From Palaemon carinicauda (lineage: Eukaryota > Arthropoda > Malacostraca > Decapoda > Palaemonidae), in the NCBI RefSeq assembly GCF_036898095.1, contig NC_090766.1, positions 35,065,018-35,129,017 on the forward strand: a stretch of 64,000 nucleotides of DNA. The letters are read 5' to 3'. Below, piece by piece: positions 35,885 through 49,090 of this stretch (position 1 is its first letter; each line of letters opens with the position of its first letter). Below the pieces are notes generated by a model. That model had not been told where the DNA came from. It did not search any database and saw only the letters and a program-made list of their open reading frames with translations. A program made the position numbers and the translations under genes.

Positions 35885-38290
35885 GTCACAAAAACTGTTA
35901 ATACAAAGACTAATAGCAATGGTGAAACGTTAATGATGTTTAGTAGGGAAATAACTTACCACAAAGACTGTTAATACCAAGACCAATAGAAGTGGTGCGG
36001 TGTGAATGAAGTATAGCAGGGAAATAACTTACTGCAAAGACTGCTAATACAAAGCCTAATAGAATTGGTGAAACATTAATGATGTTTAGCAGGGAAACGA
36101 ATTGCTGCAAGAACTGTTAATACAAAAACCAATAGAAGTGGTGAAATGTTAATGACGTTTAGCAGGTAAATGACGCTTTGCACAGACTCTTAACACGAAG
36201 ACCAATAGAAGAGGTGAAACAATAATGATGTTTAGCAGGGAAATAACTTACTGGAAACAATGTTAATGCAGAGCCCAATAGAGGTGGTGAAATGGTAATG
36301 ATATTTAGCAGGGAAATAACTTGCTGCAAAGAATGTTAATTCAATGACCAATAGAAGTAGTGAAACGTCAATGTTTTTAAGCATGGAAATAACTTGCAGC
36401 AAAAATTGTTAATACAGAGAGCAACGGTAATGATGTTTAGGTTGGAAATAACTTGCTTCAAAGACTGTTAACAACAAGACTAATAAAAGTGGTGAAACAT
36501 TAATATTGTTCAGCATGAAAATAACTTGCTTCCAAGAATGTTGATACAAAGACCAATAGAAGTGGTGAACTATTAATGTTGTTTAGCATGGAAATAACTT
36601 GCTTCCAAGAATGTTAATGCAAAGACCAATATAAGTGGTGAAATGTTGATGATGTTTACCAAGGAAATAACTTGATGCAAAGACCAATAGAAGTGGTGAA
36701 ACCCTAATGTTGTTTAATATGGAAATAACATGCCGAAAAGACTGTTAATACAAAGCCCTACAGAAGTGGTGAAACTTTCATAATGTTCAGCAGGGAAATA
36801 ACTTGCTGCAATGACTTTTAATACAAAGACCAACGGAAGTGGTGAAACCTTAATGTTGTTTAGCATGGAAATAACTTGCTGAAGCATTAATGATATTCAG
36901 CAGCCAAATAACTTACTGCAAAGACTGTTAATATAAGGACTAATAGAAGTGTTGAAAAATGTATTGATATTTAGAAAGGAAATAAATTGCTGCAAAGACT
37001 GTTAATACAAAGACTAATAGGTTTGGTGAAACGTTAAGGATGCTTAATTTGGAAATAAGTTTCTGCAAAGACTGTTAATACAAAACCGATAGAAGTGTTG
37101 AAACGTTAATGTTGTTTAGCATGGAAATAATTTCCAGTAAAAAATTAATACAAAGACCAATAGAAGTGGTGGAATGTGAATGAAGGTTAGAAGGTAAAAA
37201 ATTACTGCAAAGACTGTTAATATAAAGGCCAATAGAAGTGGTGGAATGTTAATGATGTTTAGTAGGGAAATAACTTGCTGCAAACACTGTTAATACAAAG
37301 ACCAATAGTAGCGGTGAAACGTTTATGTTGTTTAACATGGAAATAAGGAAGTGTAAAGACTGATATTACAAACAACCCATAGAAGTGATAAAATGTTAAT
37401 ATTGTTTAGCAGGGAAATAACTTGTTGCAAAGACTGTTTATACAAAGACCAAATGTAGTTGTGAAACTTTAATGTTGTTTAGCATGGAAATAACTTGCTG
37501 CAAAGACTGTTAATGCAAAGACCAATAGAAGAAGTGGAACTTTAATGTTCTTTGGAAGGAAAATAGAGGTGTTGAAATTTTAATGTTTGAAGGTTTAAAG
37601 GCCGTTCATGAACGGGAGAGGCAAGGGTCACTGACATCTCCCTATCAAATGGTTTAGAGACTGACCATACATGCATATGATCAGCGCCCAAGCCCTTTTC
37701 CACCCAAGATAGGACCAAGGAGATCCAGGTAATGGCTGCTAGAGACTTAGCAGATAGACCTATAGGCTCCCCCCAAACCCCCATCCTTAGCTCACATGGA
37801 AGGTGAGGTTTCAGCGACTAAAGGAAATAACGAGTTTGAGCAGGACTTGAATCCTAGTATGGCGTTCATCAATCAGTGATGTTACCGCATCCGCCCCCAC
37901 AACCTTGCTGCAAAAACTGTTAATAGAAAGACCAATAAAAGTGGTGAAACGTTAATGTTTTTAGCATGGAAACTACTTGCTGCAAAGACTGTTAATACAA
38001 AGACCAATGGAAAAAGTGAAACCGTGAAAAAGCAAGGAAAAAACTTGCTGCAAAGACTGTTAATACTAAGACCAATAAAAGTGGTGCAAAGTTAATGTAG
38101 TTTATCATGAAAGTAACTTGCTGTAAAGACTGTTAATACAAAAACCCATTGAAATGGTGAAACGTTAAAGATTTATAGCAGGGAGATAACTTTCTGCAAA
38201 GACTGTTAATACAAAGACCAGTAGAAGCGGTTAAACGTCGGTGAAAAAGCAGGAAAAAACCTTGCTGTAAAGGCTGTTAATACAAACAAC
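35885..38290. repeat. 73-bp minisatellite array
   Basis: About 28 units plus a SINE at 37578. Array ends about 15 bp from the donor of the exon at 38305. Confidence 0.95.
37578..37910 (-). mobile_element. tRNA-derived SINE in array
   Basis: Body with GCAAGGGTCACTGACATCTC and a decayed B box (gacttgaatcc). Flanked on both sides by 73-bp units as in the copy at 34282. Confidence 0.75.
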
Positions 38291-38304
38291 ATATTTTCTA
38301 TTAC

Positions 38305-38433
38305 TTTGAACACAACACTGACAGCTTCCTTTGGGCTTGCAACCATTCTTCCTTACTCGGCCATTGCAAGTTTCTGTGTTCGGAATGCAGACGCCACCAT
38401 TGTCTTTGCATCCTTTCCTTGGTGTACAACTTT
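38305..38433 (-). CDS. Cys-rich module exon
   Basis: 129 bp between TTTAG and CAAA|GTAATA. Encodes the central consensus apart from RVRKNGC in place of RVRNNGC. The single Lys/Asn change separates it from the block of near-identical exons to its right. Confidence 0.93.
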
Positions 38434-39014
38434 CTAAACGCAGGTACAAAATGCAAGATTTCAATGAGAAATGATTAAATGGTTTTAAAAATTCTATACT
38501 TTTGATTTGTAGAAAATAATTTCATTCTATGTACTTCTATCTCGATAATCAATGCAATTAAGAGTTCTCACTACCTGCTAAAATATATATAATTATCTTA
38601 TACATTATTATTATATTTTCTTTTAGAATTATATTGAAAAAATACAAAGAGTTTCCTAACAACTAAGTATAAAACATAGCAAAACAGAATGACATGATTG
38701 ACAGGAAGGGCCAAATTATGAACGAAATTCTTTATCTTGAAGACTAGATTAATATTATCAAGGACAGCTTATGATATTTCACAAATATTAGAGAATAACC
38801 AAAATTAGCGAGTAAATGTAAACATTTTGCAAAATGTAATAACTTTGAATAGTGAATGTGTCAAATTATATTGGAAGGGTTTATGATGCTAAGTAAAACA
38901 TGAAGCGTTTTGTGAAGTTTGTGAAAGCTTGGGGTCTGAATTAGCAAGTGATTGTGGTACCAACTAACTTATTAAATTCCCACAAAAGTTGCCCAGCTTC
39001 ACTTAAAAGGCAAC
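38434..39014 (-). other. intron, unique part
   Basis: Paralogous to 35261-35884. No exon. Confidence 0.6.
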
Positions 39015-41330
39015 ATGTTATTCGTCACAAAAACTGTTAATACAAAGACTAATAGCAGTGGTGAAACGGTAATGATGTTTAGCAGGGAAATAACTTACCA
39101 CGAAGACTGTTGATACCAAGACCAATAGAAGTGGTGCGATGTGAATGAAGTATAGCAGGGAAATAACTTACTGCAAAGACTGATAATACAAAGCCTAATA
39201 GAATTGGTGAAACATTAATGATGTTTAGCAGGGAAACGAATTGCTGCAAGAACTGCTAATACAAAGACTAATAGAGATGGTGAAACTTTGATATTTTTTG
39301 GTCATGGAAATAACTTGCTGTAAAGGCTATTAATACAAAGACCTATAGTAATGCTGAAACGTTAATGTTGTTTTGCATGGAAATAAAATGCTGCAAAGAC
39401 TGTTAATACTAAGACCAATAGAAGTGGTGAAACGTTAATGATGTCTAGCAGGGAAATAACGTAGCAAGAAGACTGTTAATACAAAGACCAATAGAAGTGG
39501 TGAAACGTGAATGAAGATTAGGTGGGAAATAACTTACTGCAAAGACTGCTAATACAAAGCCCAATAGAATTGGTGAAACGTCAATGATGTTTAGCAGGGA
39601 AATGAATTGCTGCAAAACTGTTAATACAGAGACAAAGAAAAGTGGTAAAATGTTTATGTTGTTTAACACAGAAATAAGTTGCTTCAAATACTGTTAATGC
39701 AAAGACCAATAGAAGTGGTGAAATGTTAATTACCTTTAGCAGGGAAATAAAGACCAATACAAGAGGTGAAACAATAATGATCTTTAGCAGGGAAATAACT
39801 TACTGGAAACAATGTTAACGCAGAGCCCAATAGAAGTGGTGAAACAGTAATGATGTTTAGCAGGGAAATACCTTGCTGCAAAGAATGTTAATTCAAACTC
39901 CAATAGAAGTGGAGAAACGTTAATGTTTTTTGGGATGGAAATAACACGCTGCAAATATAGTTATTACGAAGACCAATAGATGTGGTGAAACATCAATATT
40001 GTATAGCAGGCAAATAACTTGCTACAAAAATTGTTGATACAAAGAGCAATAGAATTGGTGAAACATTAAAGTTTTTTAACATTGAAATAAATTGCTGCAA
40101 AAAAACTGTTAATATAAAGCCCAATAGATTTGGTGAAACGTTAATAATATTCTGCAGGCAAATAACTTGCTGCAAAGACTGTTAATACAACGATCAATAG
40201 AAGTGGTGAAAAGTTCAAGATATTTAGAAGAGAAATAACTTGTTGCAAAGACTCTTAATACAAAGACTAAAAGAAGTGTTGAAACGTGAATGAAGTTCAG
40301 CAGGTAAAACATTTACTGAAAAGACTGTTAATATAAAGCCCAATAGAAGTGCTTGAACGTTAATGATGTTTAGTAGGGTGATAACTTGCTGCAAACACTG
40401 TTAATACAAAGAACAATAGAAGTGGAGAAACGCTAAAGTTTTTTGCATGGAAATTAATTGCTGCAAACACTGTGAATGTAAACACCACTAGAAGTGGTGA
40501 AACGTTAATGTTGTTTAGAAGGTGAATAACTTTCTGCAAAGACTATTAATAAAAAGACCAATAGTGGAAGTGAAACGGTGAATAACGCAAGGAAAAAACT
40601 TGTTGCAAAGACGATTAATAGAAAGACCAATAGAAGTGGTGCAACGTTAATGTTATTTAGCATGTAAATAACTTGTTGTAAAGACTGTTAATACAAAAAA
40701 CCAATAGAAATGGAGAAACGTTAAAGTTGTTTAGCAGGGAAATAACCTTCTTCAAAGACTGGTAATATAAACACCAATAGGAGAAATTAAACGTTGATGG
40801 AAAAGCAGGGTAATACAAATACAACAAACTAATTCTCTATTCTCTATTACTCTATTATTGTTTAGCAGGGAAGTAACTAGCTGAATAGACTGTTAATACA
40901 AAGACCAAAAGAAGCGGTGAAACGATGCTGAAAATGCTGAGAAATAACTTGTTGCAAAGTCTGTTAATTTAAAGACCAATAGAACTGGTGAAACGTTAAT
41001 GTTGTTTAGCAGGGGATTAACTTTCTAAAAAGACTGATAATACCGATACCAATAGAAGTGAAACAATGAAAAAGCAAGGAAAAAACTTGCTGCAAAGATT
41101 GTTAATACAAAAACTAATGGAAGTTGTGCAAGGTTAATGTTGTTTAGCATGGAGATAACTTGCTGTAAAGACTGTTAATACAAAAACCCATAGAAATGGT
41201 GAAACGTTAAAGATTTATAGCAGGGAGATAATTTTCTGCAAAGACTGTTAATACAAAGACCAGTAGAAGCGGTGAAACGTTGATGTAAAAGCAGGGAAAA
41301 GCCTCGCTGCAAAGACTGTTAATACAAACA
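39015..41330. repeat. 73-bp minisatellite array
   Basis: About 31 units without a SINE. It contains a small insertion around 40840 that copies 'ttctctattactctattattg', the exon-donor flank, into the array. Confidence 0.95.
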
Positions 41331-41346
41331 ACAAATTTTCTATTAC

Positions 41347-41475
41347 TTTGAACACAACACTGACAGCTTCCTTTGGGCTTGCAACCATTGTTCCTTACTC
41401 GGCCATTGCAAGTTTCTGTGTTCGGAATGCAGACGCCACCATTGTCTGTGCATCCTTTCCTTGGTGTACAACTTT
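41347..41475 (-). CDS. Cys-rich module exon
   Basis: 129 bp, phase 1 to 1. Encodes SCTPRKGCTDNGGVC and then the consensus. The Thr after the second Cys (T instead of K) distinguishes it from the five identical exons to its right. Confidence 0.94.
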
Positions 41476-41935
41476 CTAAACGCAGGTACAAAATGCAAGA
41501 ATTCAATGAGAAATGAGTAAATGGTTTTGAAAATTCTATACTTTTGATTTATATAAAATAATTTCATTCTACATACTTCTATCTCGATATTCAATGTAAT
41601 TAAGAGTTTTCAGTACTTGCTAAAATACAATAGATATTATCTTTTACATTATTATTATATCTTTTTTCAATAATATATCACAAATACTAGAGAATGACCA
41701 AAATTAGCGAGTAAATTGTAAACATTTTGCAAAATGTAAAAACTGTGAATAGTGAATGTCTCAAATCATAATGGAAGTGTTTATGATGCTAAGTAAAGCA
41801 TTAAACGTTTTGCAAAGTTTGTGAGAACTTGGGTCTAGATTAACAAGAAAGGGATTTTGTTACCAAGTAACTAATCATATTCCCAGAAAATTGCCCAGCT
41901 TCACATAAAAGGCAACATTTTATTCATCATAAAAG
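41476..41935 (-). other. intron, unique part
   Basis: Shortened version of the module intron. A deletion around 'atctt tttt caataatatatcacaaat' is shared by all copies from here to 53500 and marks them as one recent clade. Confidence 0.6.
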
Positions 41936-44020
41936 CTCTTAAGACAAAGTGGTGAAACGTTAATGTCTCTTTATCTTGGAAGTAACTTGCTGTAAAGGCT
42001 GTTAATACAAAGGCCAATAGTAATGGTGAAACGTTAATGTTGTTTAGCATGGAAATAAATTGTTGCAAAGAATGTTAATACAAATACCAATAGAAGTGGT
42101 GAAATGTTTATGATTCAGCAGGGAAATAACTTGCTGCAAAGACTGTTTATAGAAGGTCCAATAGAAATGGTGAAATGTTAATAATATTTAGAACAAAAAT
42201 ATCTTATTGCAAAGACTGTTAATACAAAGACCAAAAGAAGTGATGGAACGTTAATGTTGTTCAGCAGGAAAATAACTTACCGCGAAGACTGTTAATACGA
42301 AGACCAGAGAAGTGGTGAAACGTGAATGAAGTTTAGTAGGAAAGTAACTTACTGCAAAGACTGCTAATAAAAAGCCCAATAGAATTGGTGAAATGTTAAT
42401 GATGTTTAGCAGGGAAATGAATTGCTGCAAAAATTATTAATACAAAGACATATAGAAGTGGTGAAATGTTAATGTTGTTTTCAACAAAAATAAGTTTCTG
42501 AAAATATTGTTAATATAAAGACCAATAGAAGTACTGAAATGTTAATGACGTTTGGCAAGGAAATGACTTTGCAAAGACCTTTAACAGGTAGACCAATAGA
42601 AGAAGTGAAATGATAAGGATGATTAGCTGGGAAATAACCGACCGGAAACAATGTTAACGCAGAGCCCAATAGAAATGGTGAAAAGGTAATGATTATGTCA
42701 TGGAAACAACATGCTGCAAAGTATGTTATTTCAAAGACCAATAGAAGTGTACAGGCGTTAATGTTGTTTGGCATGGAAATGACTTGCTGCAATGATTGTT
42801 AACACGAAAACCAATAGATGTGGTGAAACGTCAATGTTTTTTAGCAGGGAAACAACTTGCCGCAAAGGCTGTTAATACAGAGATCAATAGAAGCGGTGAA
42901 ACATAAATGTTGTTTAGTATGGAAATAACACCCTACAAATACTTTTTATACGAATGCCAATAGAAGTCGTGAAACATTTATATTGTTTAGCAGGGAAGTA
43001 CCTAGCTGAATAGACTGTTAATACAAAGACCAAAAGAAGCGGTGAAACGATGCTGAAAATGCTAAGAAATAACTTGTTGCAAAGTCTGTTAATTTAAAGA
43101 CCAATAGAAGTGGAGAAACGTTAATGTTGTTTATCATGGAAATAACTTCCTGCAAAGACTGTTAATGCAAAGACGAATGGAAATGGTAAAATTTTAATGT
43201 TCTTTAGAAGGAAAATAACTTGCTGCAAAGACAGGTAATACAAAGACCAATAAAGGTCGTGAAATGTTAATGTGTTTTGAAGGGTTAAAGGCCGTGTTCA
43301 GGAATGGGAGAGGCAAGGGTCATTGACATCTCCCTATCAAATGTTCTAGAGACATATGATCAGCACCCAAGCCTCCCTAAGGAGAACCAAACAATGACTG
43401 CTGATGACTTAGCAGATAGATCTATAGGCTCTCCAAACCCCCATCCTTAGTTCACATGGCTAGTAAGGTTGTAGCGACCAAAGGAATTTACGAGTTTGAG
43501 CGGGACTTTAGCCCTAGTCTGGCGTTTACCAATCAGTGATGTCACCGCGTCTTCCACAACAACATTGCTGCAAAAACTGTTAATAGAAAGACCAATAGAA
43601 GTGGTGAAATGCTAATGTTTTTAGTATGGAGACTACTTGCTGCAAAGACTGTTAATACAAAGACCAATAGAACTGGTGAAACGTTAATGTTGTTTAGCAG
43701 GGGATTAACTTTCTAAAAAGACTGATAATACCGATACCAATAGAAGCGAAACGATGAAAAAGCAAGGAAAAAACTTGCTGCAAAGATTGTTAATATAAAA
43801 ACTAATGGAAGTTGTGCAACGTTAATGTTGTTTAGCATAGAGATAACTTGCTGTAAAGACTGTTAATACAAAAACTCATAGAAATGGTGAAATGTTAAAG
43901 ATTTATAGCAGGGAGATAACTTTCTGCAAAGACTGTTAATACAAAGACCAGTAGAAGCGGTGAAACGTTGATGTAAAAGCAGGGAAAAGCCTCGCTGCAA
44001 AGACTATTAATACAAACAAC
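41935..44020. repeat. 73-bp minisatellite array
   Basis: About 24 units plus a SINE at 43279. Confidence 0.95.
43279..43565 (-). mobile_element. tRNA-derived SINE in array (co-amplified)
   Basis: Starts GAAGGGTTAAAGGCCG and ends at 'ttccacaacaacattg'. A deletion removes the block between 'agagac' and 'atatgatcag'. The same deletion is present in the copy at 52411, although the copies between them lack it. Confidence 0.8.
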
Positions 44021-44034
44021 AAATTTTCTATTAC

Positions 44035-44163
44035 TTTGAACACAACACTGACAGCTTCCTTTGGGCTTGCAACCATTGTTCCTTACTCGGCCATTGCAAG
44101 TTTCTGTGTTCGGAATGCAGACGCCACCATTGTCTTTGCATCCTTTCCTTGGTGTACAACTTT
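44035..44163 (-). CDS. Cys-rich module exon (central consensus)
   Basis: 129 bp from TTTAG to CAAA|GTAATA. It encodes the consensus module with cores SCTPRKGCKDNGGVC, IPNTETCNGRVRNNGC and KPKGSCQCC. The first residue is Lys, because the codon is split and the upstream exon supplies A. The Glu read in unspliced DNA is an artefact. The protein is identical to those of the exons at 46373, 48501, 53165 and 55287. Confidence 0.95.
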
Positions 44164-44625
44164 CTAAACGCAGGTACAAAATGCAAGAATTCAATGAGAA
44201 ATGAGTAAATGGTTTTAAAAATTCTATACTTTTGATTTGTAGAAAACAATTTCATTCTACATACTTCTATCTCGATATTCAATGTAATTAAGAGTTTTCA
44301 GTACTTGCTAAAATACAATAGATATTATCTTTTACATTATTATTATATCTTTTTTTCAATAATATATCACAAATACTAGAGAATGACCAAAATTAGCGAG
44401 TAAATTGTAAACTTTTTGCAAAATGTAAAAACTGTGAATAGTGAATGTCTCAAATCATAATGGAAGTGTTTATGATGCTAAGTAAAGCATTAAACGTTTT
44501 GCAAAGTTTGTGAGAACTTGGTTCTAGATTAACAAGTAGGGATTTTGTTACCAAGTAGCTAATTATATTCCCAGAAAATTGCCCAGCTTCACATAAAAGG
44601 CAACATTTTATTCATCATAAAAGCT
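44164..44625 (-). other. intron, unique part
   Basis: Nearly identical to 41476-41935 and 46502-46965. No exon. Confidence 0.6.
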
Positions 44626-46360
44626 CTTAAGATAAAGTGGTGAAACTTTAATGTTTCTTTATCTTGGAAGTAACTTGCTGTAAAGGCTGTTAATACAAAG
44701 GCCAATAGTAATGGTGAAACGTTAATGTTGTTTAGCATGGAAATAAATTGTTGCACAGAATGTTAATACAAATACCAATAGAAGTGGTGAAATGTTTATG
44801 ATTCAGCAGGGAAATAACTTGCTGCAAAGACTGTTTATAGAAAGTGCAATAGAAATGGTGAAATGTTAATAATATTTAGAACGAAAATATCTTATTGCAA
44901 AGACTGTTAATACAAAGACCAAAAGAAGTGATGGAACGTTAATGTTGTTCAGCAGGAAAATAACTTACCGCGAAGACTGTTAATACAAAGACCAGAGAAG
45001 TGGTGAAACGTGAATGAAGTTTAGTAGGAAAGTAACTTACTGCAAAGACTGCTAGTAAAAAGCCCAATAGAATTGGTGAAATGTTAATGATGTTTAGCAG
45101 GGAAATGAATTGCTGCAAAAACTGTTAATATGAAGACATATAGAAGTGGTGAAATTTTAATGTTGTTTTCAACAAAAATAAGTTGCTGAAAATATTGTTA
45201 ATATAAAGACCAATAGAAGTACTGAAATTTTAATGACATTTGGCAAGGAAATAACTCTTTGCAAAGACCTTTAACAGGTAGAATAATAGAAGAGGTAAAA
45301 TGATAATGATGATTAGCTGGGAAATAACCGACCGGAAACAATGTTAACGCAGAGCCCAATAGAAATGGTGAAATGGTAATGATGCTTACCATGGAAATAA
45401 CTTGCTGCAAAGTATGTTGATTCAAAGACCAATAGAAGTGGAGAAACGTTAATGTTGTTTAGCATGGAAATAACTTCCTGCAAAGACTGTTAATGCAAAG
45501 ACGAATGGAAATGGTAAAATTTTAATGTTCTTCAGAAAGAAAATAACTTGCTGCAAAGACTGTTAATACAAAGACCAATAGAGGTCGTGAAATGTTAATG
45601 TGTTTTGAAGGGTTAAAGGCCGTTCAGGAATGGGAGAGGCAAGGGTTATTGACATCTCCCTATTAAATGTTCTAGAGACTGACTATATTTACATATGATC
45701 AGCACCCAAGCCTCCCTAAGGAGAACCAAGCAATGACTGCTGATGCCTTAGCAGATAGCTCTATAGGCTCTCCAAACCCCCATCCTTAGTTCACATGGCT
45801 AGTAAGGTTGTAGCGACCAAAGGAATTTACGAGTTTGAGCGGGACTTTAGCCCTAGTCTGGCGTTTACCAATCAGTGATGTCACCGCGTCTTCCACAACA
45901 ACATTGCTGCAAAAACTGTTAATAGAAAGACCAATAGAAGTGGTGAAATGCTAATGTTTTTAGTATGGAGACTACTTGCTGCAAAGACTGTTAATACAAA
46001 GACCAATAGAACTGGTGAAACGTTAATATTGTTTAGCAAGGGATTGACTTTCTAAAAAGACTGATAATACCGATACCAATAGAAGTGAAACAATGAAAAA
46101 GCAAGGAAAAAACTTGCTGCAAAGATTGTTAATACAAAAACTAATGGAAGTTGTGCAACGTTAATGTTGTTTAGCATGGAGATAACTTGCTGTAAAGACT
46201 GTAAATACAAAAACCCATAGAAATGGTGAAACGTTAAAGATTTACAGCAGGGAGATAACTTTCTGCAAAGACTGTTAATACAGAGACCAGTAGAAGCGGT
46301 GAAACGTTGATTTAAAAGCAGGAAAAGCCTCGCTGCAAAGATTGTTAATACAAACAACAA
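44625..46360. repeat. 73-bp minisatellite array
   Basis: About 20 units plus the SINE at 45607. Order and variants of units match the arrays at 49090-50825 and 51430-53150. Confidence 0.95.
45607..45903 (-). mobile_element. tRNA-derived SINE in array (co-amplified)
   Basis: Same insertion point and same flanking units as at 50075. Retains the 'ctgactatatttacatatgatc' block. Confidence 0.8.
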
Positions 46361-46372
46361 ATTTTCTATTAC

Positions 46373-46501
46373 TTTGAACACAACACTGACAGCTTCCTTT
46401 GGGCTTGCAACCATTGTTCCTTACTCGGCCATTGCAAGTTTCTGTGTTCGGAATGCAGACGCCACCATTGTCTTTGCATCCTTTCCTTGGTGTACAACTT
46501 T
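46373..46501 (-). CDS. Cys-rich module exon (central consensus)
   Basis: 129 bp, both splice sites as in the neighbours, protein identical to the exon at 44035. The next array unit is one base shorter (gcaggaaaagcc), so read-through into the intron would differ in frame here. Confidence 0.95.
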
Positions 46502-46965
46502 CTAAACGCAGGTACAAAATGCAAGAATTCAATGAGAAATGAGTAAATGGTTTTAAAAATTCTATACTTTTGATTTGTAGAAAACAATTTCATTCTACAT
46601 ACTTATATCTCGATATTCAATGTAATTAAGAGTTTTCAGTACTTGCTAAAATACAATAGATATTATCTTTTACATTATCATTATATCTTTTTTTCAATAA
46701 TATATCACAAATACTAGAGAATGACCAAAATTAGCAAGTAAATTGTAAACATTTTGCAAAATGTAAAAACTGTGAATAGTGAATGTCTCAGATCATAATG
46801 GAAGTTTTTATGATGCTAAGTAAAGCATTAAACGTTTTGCAAAGTTTGTGAGAACTTGGTTCTAGATTAACAAGTAGGGATTTTGTTACCAAGTAGCTAA
46901 TTATATTCCCAGAAAATTGCCCAGCTTCACATAAAAGGCAACATTTTATTCATCATAAAAGCTCT
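46502..46965 (-). other. intron, unique part
   Basis: Paralogous to the preceding intron segments. No exon. Confidence 0.6.
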
Positions 46966-48485
46966 TAAGACAAAGTGGTGAAACTTTAATGTTTCTTTAT
47001 CTTGGAAGTAACTTGCTGTAAAGGCTGTTAATACAAAGGCCAATAGTAATGGTGAAACGTTAATGTTGTATAGCATGGAAATAAATTGTTGCAAAGACTG
47101 TTAATACAAATACCAATAGAAGTGGTGAAATGTTTATGATTCAGCAGGGAAATAACTTGCTGCAAAGACTGTTTATAGAAAGTGCAATAGAAATGGTGAA
47201 ATGTTAATAATATTTAGAACGAAAATATCTCATTGCAAAGACTGTTAATACAAAGACCAAAAGAAGTGGTGGAACGTTAATGTTGTTCAACAGGAAAATA
47301 ATTTACCGCGAAGACTGTTAATACAAAGATCAGAGAAGTGGTGAAACGTGAATGAAGTTTAGTAGGAAAGTAATTTTCTGCAAAGACTGCTAATAAAAAG
47401 CCCAATAGAATTGGTGAAATGTTAATGATGTTTAGCAGGGAAATGAATTGCTGCAAAAATTATTAATACAAAGACATATAGAAGTGGTGAAATGTTAATG
47501 TTGTTTTCAACAAAAATAAGTTGCTGAAAATATTGTTAATATAAAGACCAATAGAAGTACTGAAATATTAATGACGTTTGGCAAGGAAATGACTCTTTGC
47601 AAAGACCTTTAACAGGTAGACCAATAGAAGAAGTGAAATGATAAGGATGATTAGCTGGGAAATAACTGACCGGAAACAATGTTAACGCAGAGCCCAATAG
47701 AAATGGTGAAATGGTAATGATGTTTACCATGGAAATAACATGTTGCAAAGTATGTTGATTCAAAGACCTATAGAAGTGGAGAGGCGTTAATGTTGTTTGG
47801 CATGGAAATGACTTGCTGCTATGATTGTTAACACGAAAACCAATAGATGTGCTGAAACGTCAATGTTTTTTACCAGGGAAATAACTTACCGCAAAGACTG
47901 TTAATAAAAAGATCAATAGAAGCGGTGGAACATAGATGTTGTTTAGTATGGAAATAACACCCTACAAATACTTTTAATACAAATGCCAATAGAAGTTGTG
48001 AAACATTGATATTGTTTAGCAGGGAAGTACTTAGCTGAATAGACTGTTAATACAAAGACCAAAAGAAGCGGTGAAACGATGCTGAAAATGCTGAGAAATA
48101 ACTTGTTGCAAAGTCTGTTAATTTAAAGACCAATAGAACTGGTGAAACGTTAATGTTGTTTAGCAGGGGATTAACTTTCTAAAAAGACTGATGATACCGA
48201 TACCAATAGAAGTTAAACAATGAAAAAGCAAGGAAAAAACTTGCTGCAAAGATTGTTAATACAAAAACTAGTGGAAGTTGTGCAACGTTAATGTTGTTTA
48301 GCATAGAGATAACTTGCTGTAAAGACTGTTAATAGAAAAACCCATAGAAATGGTGAAACATTAAAGATTTATAGCAGGGAGATAATTTTCTGCAAAGACT
48401 GTTAATACAAAGACCAGTAGAAGCGGTGAAACGTTGATGTAAAAGCAGGGAAAAGCCTCGCTGCAAAGATTGTTAATACAAACAA
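46965..48485. repeat. 73-bp minisatellite array (no SINE form)
   Basis: About 21 units. The block 47767-48220 is matched by 54553-55006 with very few differences, an offset of 6,786 bp. Confidence 0.95.
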
Positions 48486-48500
48486 CAAATTTTCTATTAC

Positions 48501-48629
48501 TTTGAACACAACACTGACAGCTTCCTTTGGGCTTGCAACCATTGTTCCTTACTCGGCCATTGCAAGTTTCTGTGTTCGGAATGCAGACGCCACCATTGTC
48601 TTTGCATCCTTTCCTTGGTGTACAACTTT
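48501..48629 (-). CDS. Cys-rich module exon (central consensus)
   Basis: 129 bp, phase 1 to 1, identical protein to the exon at 44035. The exon is the left boundary partner of the 6,786-bp duplication (compare 55287). Confidence 0.95.
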
Positions 48630-49090
48630 CTAAACGCAGGTACAAAATGCAAGAATTCAATGAGAAATGAGTAAATGGTTTTAAAAATTCTATTCTTTTG
48701 ATTCATGTAAAATAATTTCATTCTACATACTTCTATCTCGATATTCAATGTAATTAAGAGTTTTCAGTACTTGCTAAAATACAATAGATATTATCTTTTA
48801 CATTATTATTATATCTTTTTTCAATAATATATCACAAATACTAGAAAATGACCAAAATTAGCGAGTAAATTGTAAACATTTTGCAAAATGTAAAAACTGT
48901 GAATAGTGAATGTCTCAAATCATAATGGAAGTGTTTATGATGCTAAGTAAAGCATTAAACGTTTTGCAAAGTTTGTGAGAACTTGGTTCTAGATTAACAA
49001 GAAAGGGATTTTGTTACCAAGTAACTAATTATATTCCCAGAAAATTGCCCAGCTTCACATAAATGGCAACATTTTATTCATCATAAAAGC
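48630..49090 (-). other. intron, unique part
   Basis: Paralogous to the other module introns, with a few private substitutions (attcttttgattcatgtaaaa). No exon. Confidence 0.6.

Noticed and set aside
41343..41594. 83-codon frames such as the one with IFKTIYSFLIEF over module exons
   Set aside because: They overlap the intron and acceptor and read the module exon out of frame. They recur only because the units are duplicated.
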